From: Streptomyces sp. NBC_01445
Lineage (GTDB): Bacteria > Actinomycetota > Actinomycetes > Streptomycetales > Streptomycetaceae
DNA length: 64,000 nt
NCBI RefSeq assembly: GCF_035918235.1
Contig: NZ_CP109485.1
Span: 2,356,001-2,420,000, forward strand
Reading direction: 5' to 3'
The position numbers and the translations under genes are program-made. Of this stretch, positions 48,010 through 56,990 are shown one piece after another. Position 1 is the stretch's first letter; every line of letters begins with the position of its first letter. The notes under the pieces were generated by a model. It was given only the letters and a program-made list of their open reading frames with translations, had not been told where the DNA came from and made no database searches.

Positions 48010-49812
48010 TCAGTTGTGGCTGTGCAGTGCGTGGTAGCGGCGCTCGAACCCAGACGCGAGATGCTCGCCGCGCTGCAGATCGTCGAGGGTCAGCTGCCGG
48101 TTGCCCGACTTGATCCCGTCGTGGGCGAGCCGAGTCAGTAGCGCCTCGTACGTAGGTGGCTCACCCAGGCGCTCGTATTCGTCGACCCACCGGTGGTAGA
48201 TGCGCTGCTCCAGTGCGTACCGGCGCAGGGTGCTGGGGCTGACCGGCTGTCCCTTGTCGCCCAGGACACCGGACGCAGCAAGCTGTTGGGACACTTCCTC
48301 CCAGGCTGCTCTGCCCTTGGGCTCCATGGCGTGGGTGTCCACGTATCGCTGGTAGGCGAGGTAGTACCGGTCGGGATTCGTGAGCCGCGCGAGCTCCTCG
48401 TCCTCCTGCCCTCCGTCGTCAACTGTCGCGGAAGAGTTGAGGGCTACGTCGATCTGCGCGCGGTCCCGCTGTGAGGGAACCGGCACCAAGTCGTCCGACG
48501 GAGTCTTGCCTCGCACCGGCCCGACGGGGGGCGTCATGTCCGCACTGTGAGGGGCTGGGACCTGCTCCGCTGTCACCTCAGGTGGCAGCAGGTGCGGCTC
48601 GGGAGCGTCCAAATTGTAGCGCTCTCGCAGGTACTGCGCGAACACGGCCGAATCGGGGGAAGCGCCGAACTCCTCGACATAAGCACGGGCCACATCCCGG
48701 TAGAACGCCGCCCACGTCTCCTCTGAGACCGGCACCTCAGCTTGCGGCCCTTTCCCGTCACCCATGTCCTGGCGGCTCACGCTCGCCTCGAGCCTGGCCG
48801 CGTATCCGGCCAGGAGCGGCACCAGCTCCTCCTCCGAGAGCGGACTTCCGTCGTCCTGGGCAGCCTCATGCTCGACCCGCAGATAGTGCGCGAACTGAGG
48901 TGCCGTCGGCACGACCTGGTACTCAGCCAGGAAATCCCTATAGGCGCCGAAGTAGTCGACTGAATCCGCCGTCTCGGCTTGGTGCGCCGGCAGCTGCTTG
49001 GTGAGCCACGGACTCGAAGATTCTGCCGTAGGAGCCTCTGCGGCTTCGATCGGCGGCTCAAGTGCCGGGGTGGTCTGCTGCGGTGCGGCTGGCAGCAGCC
49101 GGGGTTCGATCCCGGCTGCCGCGAGCCCCGCCCGAGCCGTCTCTGCCAGTGGCACCCCGTACTTGGCCAGACGCAACGGCATCAGCGATTCCACCGGAGC
49201 TTTGCGGCGCCAGGCGCGGCCGAAGCGGGACCGCAGCCGCGCCTGGTAGACGAGCCGCTCCTGCTCCAGCTTGATGACGGCCTCGTAGCTGCGCAGCTCC
49301 CACAGCTTCATGCGGCGCCACAGCAGGAACGTGGGCAGTGGGGAGAGCAGCCAGCGCGTGAGGCGCACGCCCTCCATGTGCTTGTCGGCCGTGATGTCGG
49401 CGATCCGGCCCACCGCGTGCCGCGCCGCCTCGACCGAGACGACGAACAGGATCGGGATGACGGCGTGCATGCCGACGCCGAGCGGGTCCGGCCACGCGGC
49501 CGCGCCGTTGAACGCGATCGTCGCGGCGGTCAGCAGCCACGCCGTCTGGCGCAGCAGCGGGAACGGTATCCGGATCCAGGTCAGCAGCAGGTCCAGGGCG
49601 AGCAGTACGCAGATACCCGCGTCGATGCCGATCGGGAACACATAACTGAAGTTCCCGAACCCCTTCTGGAGCGCGAGTGAGCGAACGGCCGCGTACGAAC
49701 CCGCGAAACCGATGCCGGCGATGACCACCGCACCGGCGACGACCACGCCGATGAGTATGCGGTGCGTCCGTGTCAGCATCACGGGCGGCACCCCTCCCCC
49801 GTTCACAGCCAC
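48010..49812 (-). CDS. DUF2637 membrane protein of an integrative element
   Basis: 600 residues from GTG 49812, with AGGAGGG ten bases upstream. Residues about 10-125 are the DUF2637 domain with four membrane helices (H-R-I-L-I-G-V-V-V-A-G-A, G-I-D-A-G-I-C-V-L-L-A-L-D-L-L, then H-A-V-I-P-I-L-F-V-V-S-V-E-A-A-R). The remaining ~450 residues are cytoplasmic, acidic and proline-rich, with three repeated helical units (Y-R-D-F-L-A-E-Y, F-Y-R-D-V-A-R-A-Y-V-E-E-F, Y-Q-R-Y-V-D-T-H). DUF2637 proteins are hallmark genes of Streptomyces conjugative elements, near spd/tra functions. No Tra translocase is in this window. Confidence 0.85.
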   Translation of the reverse strand: MAVNGGGVPPVMLTRTHRILIGVVVAGAVVIAGIGFAGSYAAVRSLALQKGFGNFSYVFPIGIDAGICVLLALDLLLTWIRIPFPLLRQTAWLLTAATIAFNGAAAWPDPLGVGMHAVIPILFVVSVEAARHAVGRIADITADKHMEGVRLTRWLLSPLPTFLLWRRMKLWELRSYEAVIKLEQERLVYQARLRSRFGRAWRRKAPVESLMPLRLAKYGVPLAETARAGLAAAGIEPRLLPAAPQQTTPALEPPIEAAEAPTAESSSPWLTKQLPAHQAETADSVDYFGAYRDFLAEYQVVPTAPQFAHYLRVEHEAAQDDGSPLSEEELVPLLAGYAARLEASVSRQDMGDGKGPQAEVPVSEETWAAFYRDVARAYVEEFGASPDSAVFAQYLRERYNLDAPEPHLLPPEVTAEQVPAPHSADMTPPVGPVRGKTPSDDLVPVPSQRDRAQIDVALNSSATVDDGGQEDEELARLTNPDRYYLAYQRYVDTHAMEPKGRAAWEEVSQQLAASGVLGDKGQPVSPSTLRRYALEQRIYHRWVDEYERLGEPPTYEALLTRLAHDGIKSGNRQLTLDDLQRGEHLASGFERRYHALHSHN

Positions 49813-50035
49813 GTACCGCTGTCCCTCCTGCAACTTATGAATCATGAGCAGTAGCCACACTCTCACGATGCGTCACGCGTTACGTCGAATCGCCGTGACT
49901 CATGAGGGATCGTCAGCGGATGGTGATCACACTGTGGAATGGCGACGTTCCTCCCGGGCGCAGGCGTCTGAGAGGCGTGTGCAAGGGACTGTCCGCTGGC
50001 AGGCGCGCCGCTCTCGGCCGCGCGGCGTGCCTGCG

Positions 50036-50404
50036 TCAGCTCTCTAGAGCAGACCGCGACGCATTGCGCATCGCCCAAGGTCCCTGATTCGCCCGCTGGT
50101 TGGAACAGATAGCCGTCACCGCGATCGTGCTGCCCTGGTGGTGAAGATCTGTCCACAGCTGCCACAAAGCCTCGCCCGCGGCTTCAGCGTCTCCGGAGGC
50201 GAGCGTCGCAAGGAGTCCGGGGATCTCCTCGCCCGGGCCGTAGAAATGCGGAAACTGCTGCCAAGGGATCTCGTCGTACTTGAACCCGTCCTTGACCTCT
50301 CGCGGGATCGCGCTCACGACGGTACGCATGTCGCGATCCGTGCCTGCCCATGGCTCGGGCCACCTGGACCAACGGTCATCGTCCATAGCCCGGCCTTCAG
50401 ACAT
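50036..50404 (-). pseudogene. HEAT-repeat-like protein, C-terminally truncated
   Basis: From ATG 50404 the frame encodes W-S-R-W-P-E-P-W-A-G-T, F-K-Y-D-E-I-P-W-Q-Q-F-P-H-F, I-P-G-L-L-A-T-L-A-S-G-D-A-E-A and L-W-T-D-L-H-H-Q-G-S-T-I. This matches the first repeat of Streptomyces HEAT-like proteins. After about 50120 the homology stops, and the rest is a tail from unrelated DNA. Confidence 0.6.
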
Positions 50405-50614
50405 CACAGCCCTTCTCCACTCGCCGGCCACACGATCCGTGAACACCTTCGTCAACGACAGGCCGACCCTGCGCGCGCGAACCTCAGGTACGCCGTCCGG
50501 CCGATCGACGTAACCCAAACCCTCGACAGCCGTCACCCGCCAGCGCGAACCCCAGAAGTCTAACGACCGGTGATCAAGAGCGTGTCCGTCCGGTGGCACC
50601 CCACCACGGTGACG

Positions 50615-50850
50615 TCATTTCTCGGGTTCTGGCTCAGGTTCTGTGGTCTGGCCACGTTGACAGCTCCGACCGAGCTGAGCCAGCCGGCGCCAGCAGATCA
50701 GTGTGCATCCGAGAGCGAGGGGAGCTTCGTGGATGTCGTCGCATATCTCCCAGCGGATCCGCAGGCAGCGGAACGAGTGCAGATGGGCGAAGGCGCGCTC
50801 TACGGCAGCTGGTCGCTCCTGGGCTCGCCGGCGCGGGCAGCACAATCCCG
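50615..50850 (-). pseudogene. Transposase C-terminal fragment (IS5-like)
   Basis: Encodes R-P-A-A-V-E-R-A-F-A-H-L-H-S-F-R and I-H-E-A-P-L-A-L-G-C-T-L-I-C-W-R-R-L, the C-terminal end of an IS5-family DDE transposase containing the conserved final Glu (V-E-R). The rest of the gene and the ends are lost. Confidence 0.7.
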
Positions 50851-50960
50851 CCGACGATGCAGCCGTGGCTCGGCTGGGAACTCCCAGCCGAGCCGCGGCT
50901 CTTCTCACCCTGGTGCCGCGGCCAGGGGCACGCGCCCCGGGGCGTGCGGCTCAGGTGGGT

Positions 50961-51434
50961 CTAGCGGCGGTTCTGGTAGTGGTGGCGGCCCCAGGAAGCG
51001 TCGTCGACGTAGCGGTCGTGGTCGTTGCGCAGGGTGGCGGTGTCGGATCGGTTGTCCCACACGTAGGTGCGGCGGTCCTGGTAGAGGTCGTGGCGGGTGT
51101 CGTAGCCGATGCCGGTGTGGACGCGGACCGTGGCGCGGCCGGCGAGGCGGTAGTGGTCGAAGGTGTAGGTGTGGCCGTCCTCGTCCGCCAGGGTCCAGCC
51201 ATCGAGGTTCACGCTGCGGCGGGTGTTGTTGGTGATCTCCACCCACTCCTGGTTCAGGGAGCGGTTGGAACGGTTGTCCCATCCCGGGGAGTCGTACTGC
51301 ACGCGGCTGATCTCGACGCTCCGCCACTGCGCGCCGTGATCGGCGGCGGACGCGGGCATCGCGATCACCGCGGTGACGGCAGCGGCGGTCAGCGCGGCAG
51401 CAGTCAGACGGCGAGCAGACGTGGATACGGTCAC
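50961..51434 (-). CDS. Secreted lamin-tail-domain protein
   Basis: 157 residues. A Sec signal peptide (1-~31, T-V-S-T-S-A-R-R-L then an alanine-rich core) ends A-S-A-A. The mature part is a lamin tail (LTD) beta-sandwich with N-Q-E-W-V-E-I-T-N-N-T-R and L-D-G-W-T-L-A-D-E-D-G-H-T-Y, and a C-terminus rich in Asp, Arg and His. LTD proteins are secreted adhesins or nuclease-associated domains. No enzyme domain is fused here. Confidence 0.88.
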   Translation of the reverse strand: MTVSTSARRLTAAALTAAAVTAVIAMPASAADHGAQWRSVEISRVQYDSPGWDNRSNRSLNQEWVEITNNTRRSVNLDGWTLADEDGHTYTFDHYRLAGRATVRVHTGIGYDTRHDLYQDRRTYVWDNRSDTATLRNDHDRYVDDASWGRHHYQNRR

Positions 51435-51823
51435 AGGATTCTCCCTGCATCATGCGGGCACCGGCCCGACAGCCCTCTATGAGCAGCCGGGTAGTGCGGT
51501 GTACTGGTGGCGGCCGGCCGGCCGCACACGCACACCTTGCTCACCCCGCCGGCACGCCGCGGACCCAACGCGGCACGCGTTGCCGATTGCCCACACCACC
51601 GTGACAGTCGCCTGCAACATCCATCTATGTGGCCTATGTATGGAATTGATGGGCTGACAGCATCACATCCCTTGCCGTGACCGGCCGGCGCGGTGCTTCC
51701 GCCGAGCCCGGCGGCTCGGCGAGCGGTCGGCCGTCACCCGAAAGTGAGTAACAGCGCCGCCGCCCGAACTCCGCGGCAGTTGGACCGGTCCGCACCGGCC
51801 CAGGGCGGGAAGCAGACGTGAAG
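51435..51823. other. 389-bp region without a gene
   Basis: It presumably carries the promoter of the lamin-tail gene at its left. No coding frame, repeat or hairpin is convincing until the terminator at 51824. Confidence 0.3.
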
Positions 51824-51856
51824 AGACCCCGCGCCACAGATCTCGGCACGGGGTCT
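51824..51856. terminator. Hairpin terminator downstream of the tRNA
   Basis: A 12-bp stem with one mismatch (51824-51835 with 51845-51856) and a 9-base loop, seven bases beyond the 3' end of the tRNA on the minus strand. Confidence 0.7.
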
Positions 51857-51862
51857 TCACAG

Positions 51863-51932
51863 AGCGCTGGGCAGGCCTTGCACCTGCATTTCCCCGCAGG
51901 AAGCGGGACGTCTTTCCTTGGACCACCAACGC
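51863..51932 (-). tRNA. tRNA-Gly(TCC), non-canonical
   Basis: A 70-nt cloverleaf can be drawn on the minus strand. The acceptor stem GCGTTGG/CCAGCGC pairs fully (one G-U). The D arm has only three pairs (GTC/GAC) with AAGG in the loop. The anticodon stem TCCCG/CGGGG encloses CTTCCTG with anticodon TCC. A 4-nt variable loop follows, then the T stem GCAGG/CCTGC with loop TGCAAGG. CCA is not encoded. Two deviations are clear: G instead of T55 in the T loop, and pyrimidine 37. A hairpin terminator follows. The structure was assigned by hand. Confidence 0.7.
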
Positions 51933-52417
51933 ACAGCGTGCCAGCATGAATTCCGCCGACCAGCTCAAGATCAACAATACCAGGCGGGACACGTCGACCT
52001 CGTAGGTCACGGCCCATTCATCGCCGTGGAGCGTATGCGAGCAGCCTGGACCTGTCGTGCGGAACAGCGCGCCGGGAATACGGGGCCCCGGAATCAGCCC
52101 TGCCCGGGTGCGCGGATGCTCAGAGTCAGGCGATGATGACGGGCCGCGCCGACAGGTCGTAACGATCAGGGTCAAGTGCATTCAGTCGCCCAGTTGTTGG
52201 GCACTCCACTCGGTCGGCGTCGCGGCGGGAGGTAACGGAGGCTGCGTGGGTGCCGATTGGCGAGCTGGCGGAGCGGATCCCTGGTGGGGTCTACGGCCCC
52301 AGCCTGGAACTACTTGGCGGGGCCGGCGCCTCCGTCCTGACTGGCGTTGTGGCGAGCTCGGCGTGTGGCAAGGAAGACGATGGCGGCTGGCGCTAGCAAC
52401 TTGCGATCCGGAGTCAG
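51933..52417. other. 485-bp region without a recognisable gene
   Basis: Upstream of the tRNA on its strand, so it should hold the tRNA promoter. A plus-strand stretch near 52230-52395 (V-P-I-G-E-L-A-E-R-I-P-G, then L-L-G-G-A-G-A-S-V-L) looks like degraded coding sequence but matches nothing I can name. Confidence 0.3.
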
Positions 52418-52655
52418 TCAGGGTCGCAGTCGCCGAGCCTGTGGGTCGTAGCAAACGAGCCCATCGATGCCGCGAGATCGGCAGCGTAGGCCGAAGCCTC
52501 CTCGGCCATGCTGTAGCGCATCGGGAAGCAGATGAACGGGCCGGCCGCCTCGCCGATCACCGGCCCCGTCGACCAGGGGGAGGTATCTTCTTCGTCCTCT
52601 GTGAGGTCCACCCATCGCTCCAGGAACGCAGCGACGTGATGAGCGACACCGGTCG
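52418..52655 (-). pseudogene. Frameshifted copy of the small hypothetical family seen at 36.5 kb
   Basis: Reads H-H-V-A-A-F-L-E-R-W-V-D-L-T-E-D-E-E-D, S-P-W-S-T-G-P-V-I, I-C-F-P-M-R-Y-S-M-A-E-E-A-S-A-Y-A. After a shift near 52465 it continues G-L-V-C-Y-D-P-Q-A-R-R-L-R-P and a stop. The N-terminal ~60 residues expected for the family are missing or in another frame. Confidence 0.65.
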
Positions 52656-52704
52656 GGCCGGTTCCCCATCAGACCCCCGGCTTCGGCCGCTCAAGGGCAG
52701 GCAC

Positions 52705-53325
52705 TCAGTCCCAGGGTGAGGGCTCATCGGCCACGTCCGGGCAGTCGCCGCGGTGGACCACCCACGTACCGTGATCGTCCGGATCGACACCGGCCCAGTA
52801 CAGCGCCGCCTCTTCCACGGGAAGCAGCACGTCGGCGACCGGGCCGCCGCACACCGGCCCGCAGCCGCGCACGAGCTCCTTCGACGCGGTGAACGCGATG
52901 TCCTGCGCGATCAGTTCGGCGTCGTACCCGGGCGGGATATGCTCTCCGGCCAGCAGTCGCCGCTCGACGGTGTCCCGCAGAAGGAGCTGACGGTGCTCGT
53001 CCTCCAGGGCGCCGCGTTCCCGCCGGGCCTGCAGCTGCGCCGCGCGCACGGTCACCTCGGTGAGCAGGGTGGTCAGCCAGGCCGGTGCGCTGCCCGGATT
53101 CTGTCGCCACTGCCTGGCTTGCGCCGTTTGCAGCGGCTGTGTGATCCCGTGGGCTCGCATGGCCCGGGCGACCTCGTGGACCTTCAGCCCCAGCAGGTGC
53201 GAGACTTGCACGGGACACAGCGCGCGGTCTGCCTGCTTCTCTGCGGTGAGCTTGCGTTTCGCCACGTCGTCCGCCCCCTGGTGCTCCGATGGTACTCGCA
53301 CGTCCCGACCGGGGACGCCCTCCAC
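52705..53325 (-). CDS. Hypothetical DNA-binding-like protein
   Basis: 206 residues if started at GTG 53325; GTG 53265 (V-A-K-R-K-L-T) is an alternative giving 186. An N-terminal helix-turn-helix-like segment (V-S-H-L-L-G-L-K-V-H-E-V-A-R-A-M-R-A-H-G-I) is followed by a long helical region (L-L-T-E-V-T-V-R-A-A-Q-L-Q-A-R-R-E-R). A C-terminal domain has C-G-P-V-C-G-G-P and an acidic tail. The Cys pair could bind metal. No family is recognised. Confidence 0.65.
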   Translation of the reverse strand: MEGVPGRDVRVPSEHQGADDVAKRKLTAEKQADRALCPVQVSHLLGLKVHEVARAMRAHGITQPLQTAQARQWRQNPGSAPAWLTTLLTEVTVRAAQLQARRERGALEDEHRQLLLRDTVERRLLAGEHIPPGYDAELIAQDIAFTASKELVRGCGPVCGGPVADVLLPVEEAALYWAGVDPDDHGTWVVHRGDCPDVADEPSPWD

Positions 53326-53782
53326 CTTTCCAGCCCTGCGGCCAGATGTCCCCCGAACATAAAGCGATCACCCGAACAAGCGAACTCCGGGGCGTCGCGC
53401 GGAGCTTGATCCACGGCGCCGGTCGGCGCCGGCCGCTCGATCCGGTATAGGTGCGGCGGACCGCTGGCGGTCGGCGATCTCGAGCGCCGTAATCCCGGGT
53501 GGTGGGAGAAGCCGCCGGATGCCAATGACGCCGTGCCAAGGCGACCGGTCGGCGACGAGGTCACGGACCGCGCCAAGCCCCACCCCCGAACCAACCGACG
53601 GGAGACTCCCGTTGGCCAGTGCAGCGATCAGGTTGCCGGTGGCCCTGGACAGCAGGTTGAACGGCCCGCAGAGCGCCATCATCGCCGCGCCATGACAGAA
53701 GGCGGGCGGAGCTCTGTCGCTGGAACACTCCAGTTCGTGGACCGACGGCTTCCCGTAGCTGACAGCGGGCTACTGTCCAGGC
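53326..53782. other. 457-bp region without a recognisable gene
   Basis: Separates the hypothetical gene from the interrupted gvpU-like gene. Open frames exist on both strands but none has a ribosome site or a recognisable motif. The promoter of the gvpU-like gene should lie near 53700-53780. Confidence 0.3.
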
Positions 53783-53816
53783 ATGAGCAAAGTGGATCCC
53801 CTGGTCAACTACCCGG

Positions 53817-55644
53817 TCGTGAAACCAATGCCGCGTAGTTAAGCCGGGATGGTAGCTGTCGAGTCCCGTGAACCCGCTGGTGGCTGGGGTGTCTTGACCC
53901 ATTGGGGATGGAGTCGGTAGCGGCCATGACCTGACCTGATGAGGAACTTCTGCGTGATCCATTGCCCCATCTGCGCCGAGAGGCTGCGGATGTGGTCGAT
54001 TTTGAGGGCGTCAGCGATCTGCCGGGGAGTCCAGTCCTGGCCGGGATCGGCTGCCGCCAGGAGTCGGAAGACGTGGGAGCGTCGATCGGTGTTCGCCGGT
54101 GACGGTGGCAGGGCTGTGGGCTGCTCGGTGGCGGCGAGGACGGTGATGTCCAGGCGGTTGAAGGAATGGCTGCTCAGTGGGCGGGTCTCGTTCTGTGTGG
54201 TGCCGTAGCGGGACATCGGACACTTCACCTTGCGGGCACTGATCCGGGGTCGGCGGGCCGGCAGCAGCCCGGCCAGGACAGCCCGGGCGATGCCGCCGCC
54301 GTCGCTGTCGTCGCCGGTGATGCCGCAAGCGTCGACGATCTGGTCGGCGGCGGCCTGCAGGGCGATGGTGAAGCTGGCCCGGTCGGGGTCGGTGCCCGGG
54401 CGGGACTCGGCCGCGTCGCACATCGCTCGACGCAGGACCTGGTGGACGGTGAGCCAGGCCCACAGTTCCTGTTCCAGACCGCAAACGTCGCAGGAGCGCA
54501 AGACTCGGCCAGTGAGCAGGGTGTGCCGCAGGGCGAGGAAGGCCGACTCGACCTCCCAGCGCTCGTGATAGAGGCGGGCCAGTCGCTCAGCGGGGTCGGT
54601 GCGGTGGTCGAGCAGAGTGGTGATCAGCATGTAGTGGTCGCTGATCCGGGTGCCGTCGTCACAGGTGGCAGTGATGTCGACGTTGATGATGCGGAACGTC
54701 CGGTCCTGGAACCGGGTCAGGAACGAGCCGTCGGGCAGCGCGGTGAAGACGGTCGGCCGACGGCGGGAGTTGAGCCGGACCAGCAGTTGGGCGCCGGTGT
54801 CGGCGGTGTCGATGAGGAAGTCGTTCCCGGCGAAGGCGCGGTCGGCAAGCAGCAGCATCGTGGCGTTCAGCAGGGGAAGGAGTCGGCGCGCGTAGTGGGT
54901 CTCGCCCTTGTTGGTGGGGCCGAAGACGGCGCCGAGCAGGCCGCGGGTGCCGGTCTCACACAGGGCCATCAGTCGCAGGTGCGGGTAGCCCTCCGGGCCG
55001 TGGTGGTGGCGCACGATCTTGCCCAGCCAGGCACGGACGCGGGGCTGGTCGGGGGCCCGCAGCGAGCTGCAGCCGTCGAAGGCGACCGTGCGCCATTTCC
55101 GGTAGCACACCCCGGGGGTGCGGGGCTGGGCGATCGGGCCGGCCACGGTCTCGAACAGCATCTGCAGCGGCGCGGCTCCGATCCTGCGGCGCAGGTCACG
55201 CAGGGCCTTTTCACAAGGCCGGACCGGAGCCAGCGGGCCCAGCCCGGCGACCAGTTTGCCCCACACCCCGAGGTAGCCGACGGCCGGGAAGACGGCCAGG
55301 GCCAGCACGAAGTACACCCCCACGCGGGAAGGCAGTAGACGCAACCTGCCCTGGACAGCCCGCGATCTCGCCAGCACGTCATCGACCAGCTCGAAGGGCA
55401 GATACTGCGTCAACTCCCCGAGATGCCCCGGTGCGAAGACGCCCCTCGCCACGGTGATGGTGCGGACGAAACTGGTCATGGCAGACTGCTCGGACAACGG
55501 GACCCCTGCTCAGCGTGAAGACCTTGGACGGCTTCACTGCTGTAGCAGAGGTCCCGTTCTCCATGCCCGCCCAGGCAAGACCCACCCAGCTGATCAAGTT
55601 GACGCCACCCGCGGCTTCTTAACTACGCGGCATTGGTCGTGAAA
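53817..55644 (-). mobile_element. IS4-family insertion sequence, copy B (element 53825-55636)
   Basis: 1812 bp, the same length and ends as copy A at 4524-6335, flanked by the 8-bp duplication tcgtgaaa (53817-53824 and 55637-55644). The duplication comes from the loop and arm of the TnpB right-end hairpin, whose uninterrupted form is seen at 56884-56904. Confidence 0.95.
53839..55497 (-). CDS. IS4-family transposase (copy B)
   Basis: 552 residues, the same domains and DDE residues as copy A. Differences visible by eye are V-R-H-H-H-G for L-N-A-G-Y-G after W-L-G-K-I, T-N-K for T-S-K, M-L-L-L for M-L-V-L, H-R-T-D for H-S-T-D and C-D-V-C for C-D-A-C. The frame is complete and probably active. 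Confidence 0.95.
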   Translation of the reverse strand: MSEQSAMTSFVRTITVARGVFAPGHLGELTQYLPFELVDDVLARSRAVQGRLRLLPSRVGVYFVLALAVFPAVGYLGVWGKLVAGLGPLAPVRPCEKALRDLRRRIGAAPLQMLFETVAGPIAQPRTPGVCYRKWRTVAFDGCSSLRAPDQPRVRAWLGKIVRHHHGPEGYPHLRLMALCETGTRGLLGAVFGPTNKGETHYARRLLPLLNATMLLLADRAFAGNDFLIDTADTGAQLLVRLNSRRRPTVFTALPDGSFLTRFQDRTFRIINVDITATCDDGTRISDHYMLITTLLDHRTDPAERLARLYHERWEVESAFLALRHTLLTGRVLRSCDVCGLEQELWAWLTVHQVLRRAMCDAAESRPGTDPDRASFTIALQAAADQIVDACGITGDDSDGGGIARAVLAGLLPARRPRISARKVKCPMSRYGTTQNETRPLSSHSFNRLDITVLAATEQPTALPPSPANTDRRSHVFRLLAAADPGQDWTPRQIADALKIDHIRSLSAQMGQWITQKFLIRSGHGRYRLHPQWVKTPQPPAGSRDSTATIPA

Positions 55645-55703
55645 CGACCGGGCTTGCTGCTCGAGTCATCACTGGCTGTGATGGGTTCGGCTGCGTCCAG
55701 TTC

Positions 55704-56416
55704 TCACGCGATGAGGGTGAGTTCAGGGGCCGTTGACTGAGCCCCGCAGACCCAGGCCATCCACCCTCTGTGGGCGATGTTGTGGGACGCGTTGTGGTCC
55801 GCGTGCTCAACGAAGCCGCAGACCCGGCACGAGAAAACGGCCTGGGCAGGCCGGTTGCCGCGCTCGGTGTGATGGCACTTCGAGCATTCCTGGCTGGTGT
55901 AGGCCGGGTCGACGTGCACGACCGGCACCCCGGCCCGCTTCGCCTTGTAGTAGCCAGGACCTCCAGCTGCCCGGCCTGCCCGGTGAACCGCACGCCCTTG
56001 AGCCGGCCCGCGGTGGTCCAGATCGACACGGTGCGTGCCTGGTGCTGCCAGGACAGCATCCGGTCGTCGTAAGGCTGCGCCGCCTGGGGCCGGAAGACCA
56101 CCGGCTTGCCCGAGGCCCGGGCATGACGCCTGGAACCGGGCCGCCCGTAGCGACCGTTGCGCAGGTTCGCCTTCAAGGTGGTGTAGGCATCGCAGGTCTT
56201 CTTGATCGCGTGCTGGGCGGCCTGCGCGCCAAGCCCCCACCTGACCCGGATCTCGGCATAGGCGTGCTTGCGGAGCTCCAGCGGACGTCGCGCGTTTTCC
56301 TCGAAAGCAACCCCAGCCGCCCAGGTCGCCGCTTGATTGCAAGCATGCAGGGTCGCCTCAAGTGCCGCCGCCTGGACAGGCGTCGGCAGCAGCTTCACCC
56401 TCACCACCAGCTTCAC
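55704..56416 (-). pseudogene. tnpB: TnpB of element 1, internally deleted
   Basis: Begins at GTG 56416 like the intact copy and follows it through L-L-P-T-P-V-Q-A-A-A-L-E-A-T and G-Q-A-G-Q-L-E-V-L-A. It then jumps, out of frame, to the segment Y-K-A-K-R-A-G-V-P and the zinc ribbon C-S-K-C-H-H and C-R-V-C-G-F, ending P-E-L-T-L-I-A at 55704. RuvC-I and RuvC-II are gone, so it cannot cut DNA. Confidence 0.85.
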
Positions 56417-56876
56417 AAGCAGCGAACCTATACACCTGGACGAAGACCCACCACACGTTCGCCCCACCTCACCCGAACGAGCGACACCCGCCCCGGCCCT
56501 GACCGCACACACCGCCGTGGCCCGGCTCCGCCGGAACGCCCCGGGCCGCTCCGCGGCCGTGATGGCCTGCGGCACGTCACGGCGACGCTCCGCGTCGCAC
56601 CCCGTGGAGGCGATTCCTCCCGGGCGTAAACGCCCGGGGCTCCTCGCAAGAATCCGCTGAAGAGGTTGACCGACCGAGTGGAGAGCGAGGCCCTCACGCT
56701 TCCGATCACACTCATCGTATGCGGCACCACGGTCACCGGAGAGGTAGTACCGCACACCGTCTGGGCCGAGCACATAGCCGAGCAACTCGGTGATTCAGCG
56801 AGCCGTGCGAGTGCCTTCTCCGCCGATTTCACCTGGGCGACGGAGCAGCCCGAGCAGAACAGCAACTTCCTCCATG

Positions 56877-56990
56877 TCAACTACCCGGTCGTGAAACGAC
56901 CGGGCTTGCTGCTCGAGTCATCACTGGCTGTGATGGGTTCGGCTGCGTCCAGTTCTCACGCGATGAGGGTGAGTTCAGGGGCCGTTGACT
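56877..56990 (-). ncRNA. Putative omega-RNA scaffold of TnpB element 2
   Basis: The 3' end of the guide RNA of TnpB elements coincides with the element's right end. Here it would include the end of tnpB and the hairpin at 56884-56904. The guide would be the flanking host sequence beginning CATGGAGGAAGTTGC on the minus strand. The 5' limit is not visible from sequence. Confidence 0.5.

Larger units (their letters stand above)
53805..56657 (-). mobile_element. IS605/IS1341-type TnpB element 1, deleted and interrupted
   Basis: The ends are identical in type to element 2: the right end TCAACTACCCGG at 53805 and the left end finishing AAGAATCCGC at 56657. It contains the IS4-family copy B (53825-55636) inserted in the right-end hairpin. 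Without that insertion it is 1033 bp against 1494 bp for element 2, so about 460 bp inside tnpB are missing. The subterminal hairpin at the left end is retained. Confidence 0.88.

Noticed and set aside
48010..49812. Complete conjugative element around the DUF2637 gene
   Set aside because: No integrase, excisionase, Rep or Tra translocase is present nearby, so only the single hallmark gene can be claimed.
54166..55338. A 390-codon plus-strand frame within the IS4 copy
   Set aside because: Antisense to the transposase; the same shadow frame exists in copy A at 4822-6198 and has no homology.
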